A stretch of 64,000 bases of DNA, taken from contig BQMF02000271.1 of assembly GCA_027922465.2 (NCBI GenBank), positions 527,799 through 591,798 on the forward strand, in the 5' to 3' direction. Below the pieces are notes generated by a model, which was given only the letters and a program-made list of their open reading frames with translations, did no database searches and was not told the DNA's origin. This document shows positions 59,279-64,000 of this stretch, piece after piece. The DNA is from Turritopsis dohrnii. Taxonomy: Eukaryota > Cnidaria > Hydrozoa > Anthoathecata > Oceaniidae. Position 1 is the first letter of the stretch, and every line of letters begins with the position of its first letter. Position numbers and translations under genes: made by a program.

Positions 59279-59368
59279 GTTCCTAGACCTTTGCGTGAGC
59301 ATTACAAAATTTTCATTTGACTTTCTTTACATAGACTCACTAAAATGAATAGAAAACTGATGAGGGTA
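59249..59368. repeat. inverted repeat across the stop codon of the micro-exon gene
   Basis: CCCCATCAGTTTTCTATTC, ATTAAAGTGAGT (59250-59280) is mirrored by GACTCACTAAAATGAATAG, AAAACTGATGAGGG (59335-59368). The arms are about 30 bp with few mismatches and a 55-nt loop. It could act in 3' processing of the transcript. Confidence 0.65.
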
Positions 59369-59889
59369 TTTTAGTTTATTTTAGTTTTGATGAGAATAAA
59401 GTTATTTTCTCCAAATTCATTTGCTCTATCATTACCTCTTTAATCACAATATCCTAACATTCTAGCTTTCACACTGTCAATTTACTAACCTAAGATTTGT
59501 GTTTAGTTATGTCTGTCACTCTATCAATTAGTGTTGCATTAGTGTCGAACAGAAATTTTAAAATTTTAAAAATATTCTTTCCCAGTCAGCACATTTATTA
59601 AAAAATATCTGCGTAGGAGTGCATTTCTAAAGAAATCTACACATTTTCACTGAGGATGCTCTCCATCACAGTGATTCTTTGATGATTTTGCACACTGGGT
59701 TACAGATATGATTAATTGAGTGTCATCTCATATGTATTTCTTCTTTCTTTTAAATGTTGGCATTTGTCATCGTAAATAAAGATTAACAGCTTAGTTTCCA
59801 ATCAGTTTATAAGGCTGCCTTAACATGATTATTTGTTCTCTGCATGCAGTAGATGATTATAGGTTTAGACACATTATAAAGATATTCAG
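59369..59889. other. no gene seen
   Basis: AT-rich spacer in the autonomous Helitron between the two spliced frames. Confidence 0.4.
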
Positions 59890-60050
59890 ATGTTTACAGT
59901 TAGTTTAGATGTGAAGGGAAACAATGGTGAGTCAAATTCAAACTCATCATTCAAGCTTATTTTGTTTCTACTCACAATTATTTTTTGATTACATTTACAG
60001 ATTGGCAGCAACAAATTATTGCAGACAACCTCCGTAATCATTGCTCATGA
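59890..60050 (+). CDS. small two-exon frame in the autonomous Helitron
   Basis: Exon candidate 59890-59926 (ATG at its first base, 12 codons plus one base, donor GTGAGT) and exon 60001-60050 (after TTTACAG, ending TGA 60048-60050) join in phase 1, the same phase as the micro-exon gene, into about 28 residues containing WQQQIIADNLRNH. The splice signals are good, but so short a frame could be chance. It may instead be alternative 3' exons of the micro-exon gene. Confidence 0.3.
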
Positions 60051-60867
60051 TATTTATTTCATCAAACAGTTTGTCTATGCGAAGTTCGAAATAATATCGT
60101 TATCGTTACCTCACCAACTTAGTTTACAGTTCGATGATGTATGAAATGGCTGTTTAAATGTCGTAGAAAATGGTTAATGCTTAATCAAAACGTTATTTAA
60201 TACACCTTTCTAATGAACATATTTTATTTTACTTTTGTATTGCAATAAGTAATAATTTATAAAATATATGCCTTTGCTAACTACAACAGACATGCATTCT
60301 TTATTAGCACCTGTAAAAACCTTTGGATGCAGGTCTTTTTGAACAGGGTTTTTGAAAAAGTTTTGGTGGGATGTGTGATACTAAGATATTATATATGTTA
60401 TCTTATGGTTATTAAATCTGAATTATTTATGGGAATTTCTGTTGCTGTTCTACGAAACCTGAATCTTTTGTATTATTGTACCACTCATTTTACCTCAGAC
60501 ATTGCCAGAACCTTATTTTCATGGACTTTTAATATATTCTTTTAGGTTAATATTATAATAAGATGGTTGCAGTGGAATGTCATGGTTTAAATCATGATGT
60601 TGGTTTTGTTGGTGAAGATTATTATATTCATTGAAAGAATTTGTTATTCTGATATTGCATTAGTGGAAAGAATCATCACTGGAAGGTATCAATTTCTTCA
60701 TCATTGTAGTTTTGTATATTTAAGAATAAGGTGTAGTTATAAAAAGCTACTTTGTATACCTAAGTATAAAGTTTGGTTCTTTCCAGAAATTCTTATTATA
60801 CTACTTTTACTTTGCTACTTTTATTTTTCGTGAACTGGACGCATACTGAACATGGGTGGCGAGCGAC
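60051..60867. other. 3' region of the autonomous Helitron, no gene seen
   Basis: Contains stretches distantly shared with the non-autonomous copies (GAAAGAATCATCACTGGAAG, GTATCAATTTCTTCATCATT) and the subterminal phrase CATACTGAACATGGGTGGCG that precedes the terminal hairpin. Confidence 0.6.
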
Positions 60868-60884
60868 GCCGCCTTGGCGGCTAG
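60868..60884 (+). terminator. 3' hairpin and CTAG of the autonomous Helitron
   Basis: GCCGCC (60868-60873), TT, GGCGGC (60876-60881), with CTAG at 60881-60884 overlapping the last stem base. The same end closes the family B copies at 18716, 19509 and 25583. It differs from the AT-rich GGTAAAAA hairpin used by the longer non-autonomous copies. Confidence 0.82.
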
Positions 60885-63322
60885 TCTTATTATAATAATC
60901 CGCGTTGTGCACCACTTTTATTTTAGAGAGTGATATATTTGTTTTTTTTTCACGGTCAAATCCTTCTTATTTTTTCCCTTTTCGTCGTAAAACCACGCCA
61001 AAGCGAGAGTGATTTTTTTGATTTTTCGCGATTAGTATATGCTCCTCCGTTTTGTTATTTTTGGCTTGCGCAGTGGAAATCAGCCGAAAAACGTCTTTGG
61101 AGGAGTGCGAGCAATGCAATGTTAATCGTTCGAAATTTGTCAACGATCATTTCGTGAGCAAGAAACTTCGCGAAGAAGACGTGTTTCTTTTTGTATACGA
61201 ATATTTTGATTTAAATTTGATTGTTTTAGGCAGCAAATCGACGAAAGAACTGATGAAGAAACACAGGTTTGTATGCACGAAGGTATTGTTATTATTATAA
61301 AACGTTTTATTATCGTTTGTTTACAATGAAAAATCATATTTAGATATACAGAAGAAGTGCAGTGAAGTTTTTAAAAATTAGCTGCAGAAAGATCGAACGA
61401 AACAAAAGGTATTATTATAAAACTTTTATACAGAAGAAGTGCAGTGAGTTTTTAAAAATTGGCTGTGCAGAACGATAAGACTTTTATTGTTTAATATTTT
61501 AGATTAATAAAAGAACAGGTTTTTAAATGTTTGTTTACGTTTTAGTTATCAAATATCGCTATACAGAAGAAAGTGCAGTGGAGAAATGCAGTTTCATGTT
61601 TATTTACACAGTAAGGAATGGTTTTAATTTGAATTTGATGAGTTTTGAAAGATTAATTGATTTAGCTTTGAGTGGATGTCTCAGTTATTCTGTCGTTTAG
61701 ATGTGTATATGCTGCTGGATGAAAAGGAAGCCGAGAGAAATTTGTTTTGGTAACGCGCGCTATTATTACATTAAAAATGGTCCTACAGCTATGAATGTTT
61801 TTATTTCTCATGACGCTGTGGAAGTGGGGAATGTGTTATGCTGTCTGATTGTATCTATTGTATCTAATTTATATCGATGCTTGATGCTTTTGTCTGCCTG
61901 CCAAAAAGTACAAAATCTACTGGAAAATACAGAAAGTTTAGCAGTTTTTCCAAACGAAGAGAGCAGTTTTATGTATTTCACTTAAAAAAATGGTAGCGAA
62001 AGTGTTTTTATAATACCTATGTATGTTTGTGCTGGAAAGTAAATAAAGTATTAGTAATTTGTTTACAGGTATGAATATAGAAGTAAAGAGTTTAGAAGTG
62101 TTTGAAAATGTCTACAGAAGATGATCAATGCTGTTTAGTTTACTAACATGTGAATTGGCAGTGAAAGGTATCCCATTTTGTTTGAAGTTCAGCTAAAGTT
62201 AAAATAGTATAAATCTATTTAGTTATAACACAGTTGGTATGCTGGATAAAGAGAATAAAGGGTTGTTTAACTGTTGTGAATTAGCCAGAGGAGATTTTAA
62301 CTCAGATTAAAAATGTGGTTGTTTTCAATTTTTTATAAACTCTTTAGATATATAAATTCTGTCATTACGTTTGTGTTTTTAATTATTATTCATAAGGTAG
62401 ATGTGAATGGATTATGTATTTAAGAAGTTCATTAGTTATTACTGTGCAATGAAATGTTTATGCATTATTTTGTGTTATGGTAATCGTTTACGTACCTGGG
62501 TATATAAGTTTGGCATGATTTTATGATTTTATTTGTGACTTTTTATCTTCTGGGTAAATTTTTGTTTTAAGGATAAATGCGTAGTTGAATTTCACTTTTT
62601 GTTGTTGTTGTTTATTTCAATATTCTTATAGCATGATTAGGTTTTCGGTATTACAGTATTACAATTACTATTACGCTGTTTTGTTGTTTTGAGTTATTGT
62701 TTTTAGGATAAATGCGTAGTTGAATTGCATTTTTTTGTTGTTGTTGTTGTTGTTGTTTATTTCAATATTCTTATAGCATGATTAGGTTTTCGGTATTACA
62801 ATTCAAGTATCAATTTTTTAGGTAATAATAAAAAAAAGCATAAAGAAATGAAACTCATGGTTTTAATCATGACGTTGATGGTTTTGGGAAGAACAGACTA
62901 TATATCATTTCAAAAATTCATTAATGGTTGCTGTATAATGTAACTTCCACACGAAAGAAACACAGTTGGAAGGTATCAATTTGTTTTCAATTCACATTTT
63001 GTAATGTTATTCAATGTTTGGTTTCGTATGTCTGGGTAAACAGTTCTGTGTTATATATTGCCATTTTTTTTACATTAAAGTTGCTTCTCTTCTGCGTATA
63101 AATATATTATTCTGAGCCATGTTGCTATTTGTTTCTGTTTTTAATCTTCTGAATGTAATAACAAATTAATGCCTGAAAAGAAACTTTTACACGAGTTAAA
63201 TTCTGTGACACAACGCATACTGAACATGGGTGGCGAGTGACGCGTACGTACCACAGAATGACAGATTTGACCTAATGTTTTCAAAGTTAAGTTCGGTAAA
63301 AAGTTTTTACCCGGGATACTAG
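60885..63322 (+). mobile_element. array member 7: non-autonomous Helitron, sister of H1
   Basis: 2438 bp; starts TCTTATTATAATAATCCGCG and ends CCCGGGATACTAG (63319-63322). Nearly identical to 4511-6767 throughout, apart from small indels and a local duplication in which GGATAAATGCGTAGTTGAAT to CGGTATTACA occurs twice (about 62570-62656 and 62706-62799). The subterminal phrase is shortened to GGTGGCGAGTGACGCGTACG. Confidence 0.88.
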
Positions 63323-64000
63323 TCTTATTATACTAATTCGCATTTGTGCATACCACTTTTATTTTAGAGAGTGATATATTTGTTTTTTTTTCACGGTCAA
63401 ATCCTTCTTATTTTTTCCCTTTTCGTCGTAAAACCACGCCAAAGCGAGAGTGATTTTTTTGATTTTTCGCGATTAGTATATGCTCCTCCGTTTTGTTTTT
63501 TTTGGCTTGCGCAGTGGAAATCAGCCGAAAAACGTCTTTGGAGGAGTGCGAGCAATGCAATGTTAATCGTTCGAAATTTGTCAACGATCATTTCGTGAGC
63601 AAGAAACTTCGCGAAGAAGACGTGTTTCTTTTTGTATACGAATATTTTAATTTAAATTTGATTGTTTTAGGTAGTTTCTGCGAAAAAACGTATTGTGAAG
63701 ATTGAACTAACAAGTGTGGAAGCAAATCGACGAAAGAACTGAAAAAAATTTAAGTTTCGGGATCGTTTTCTTTTCGGGTTTATCAAGTAGAGTACATTAT
63801 TGTTTACAGTGCAGAATGTACAAGAATCTTTTACTTATTTACTAACTTTACTTATTATAATACCTTTCCTTTTTTGTTTCTAGAACTTAAAAACGGATGC
63901 CTGCAGAAAGATCTTTACTCAGGTAAAATGCTTTTGTTTTTTTATCGTTTTCGTTGAGCTACCACTTCGTAGAGATTTAATTAAGAAGTGGACATAAATA
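63323..64000 (+). mobile_element. array member 8: non-autonomous Helitron, runs off the window
   Basis: Starts TCTTATTATACTAATTCGC immediately after the CTAG of member 7; the interior (GTAGTTTCTGCGAAAAAACG, CGGGTTTATCAAGTAGAG) is that of member 3. Its 3' end lies beyond the window. Confidence 0.85.

Larger units (their letters stand above)
51486..60884 (+). mobile_element. array member 6: autonomous Helitron, apparently intact
   Basis: 9399 bp; starts TCTATATATACTAATTCGCG and ends in the hairpin GCCGCC-TT-GGCGGC with CTAG at 60881-60884. Its first 110 bp match members 1 and 2 (GGTCAAAATCTTCTTAATCG). It contains the two-exon Rep-helicase gene (52330-56837), a 99-bp tandem repeat, a micro-exon gene (57353-59278) and a small two-exon frame (59890-60050). 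From about 60541 the 3' region is distantly similar to the interiors of H1, H2 and members 3, 4 and 7 (ATGGTTTAAATCATGATGTTGG), which suggests that those copies derive from elements like this one. Confidence 0.88.

Overview
The window is AT-rich genomic DNA from an invertebrate animal. The evidence is eukaryotic: split coding regions with GT-AG introns, a HECT ubiquitin-ligase gene broken into exons, a tRNA-derived SINE, Penelope-type GIY-YIG fragments, BEL/Pao, LINE, piggyBac, hAT, ISL2EU-like and pogo-like transposon genes, Helitrons, and short runs of TTAGGG. This mixture is common in cnidarians, molluscs and similar invertebrates; the sequence alone does not let me name the phylum. Almost everything here is mobile DNA in various states of decay.

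Layout. 1-3.1 kb: the tail of an integrase-core-like reading frame followed by a decayed SAM-HECT (G2E3-like) gene. 4.5-6.8 kb: a complete non-autonomous Helitron. 8.4-12.1 kb: Helitron pieces around a 5'-truncated piggyBac with one nonsense codon, then a GIY-YIG retroelement fragment. 14.5-14.8 kb: a SINE. 17.5-19.5 kb: a LINE fragment cut by Helitron pieces on both strands. 19.8-20.3 kb: a G-rich MITE. 20.5-24.5 kb: a decayed ISL2EU-like pair (SWIM-YqaJ nuclease on +, DDE transposase on -) next to a pogo-like DNA-binding ORF. 24.7-26.1 kb: two short tandem Helitrons. 27.4-30.5 kb: a foldback MITE and a second complete Helitron. 34-43.8 kb: LINE, BEL/Pao, hAT, ankyrin and LTR-retrotransposon relics. 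44.1 kb to the end of the window: an essentially uninterrupted head-to-tail array of eight Helitrons.

The array is the centre of interest. Its sixth member (51486-60884) is a 9.4-kb, apparently intact autonomous Helitron. It has a two-exon Rep-helicase gene and, downstream, a second gene assembled from about a dozen micro-exons of 24-33 nt. All but one have lengths divisible by three and all share phase 1. This resembles the micro-exon gene architecture known from flatworms, but here it is cargo of a rolling-circle transposon. The neighbouring non-autonomous copies share its 5' start and parts of its 3' end and are probably mobilised by it in trans. They record terminator bypass (a half-deleted old 3' hairpin followed by a new one), and one family carries an antisense piece of the Rep gene. 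The junctions read CTAG|TC without spacer. The simplest explanation is serial insertion into the A-T site that each Helitron recreates at its own 5' edge.

Limits: homology calls are from recognised motifs, not searches; the exon models are predictions from splice signals and reading frame only.
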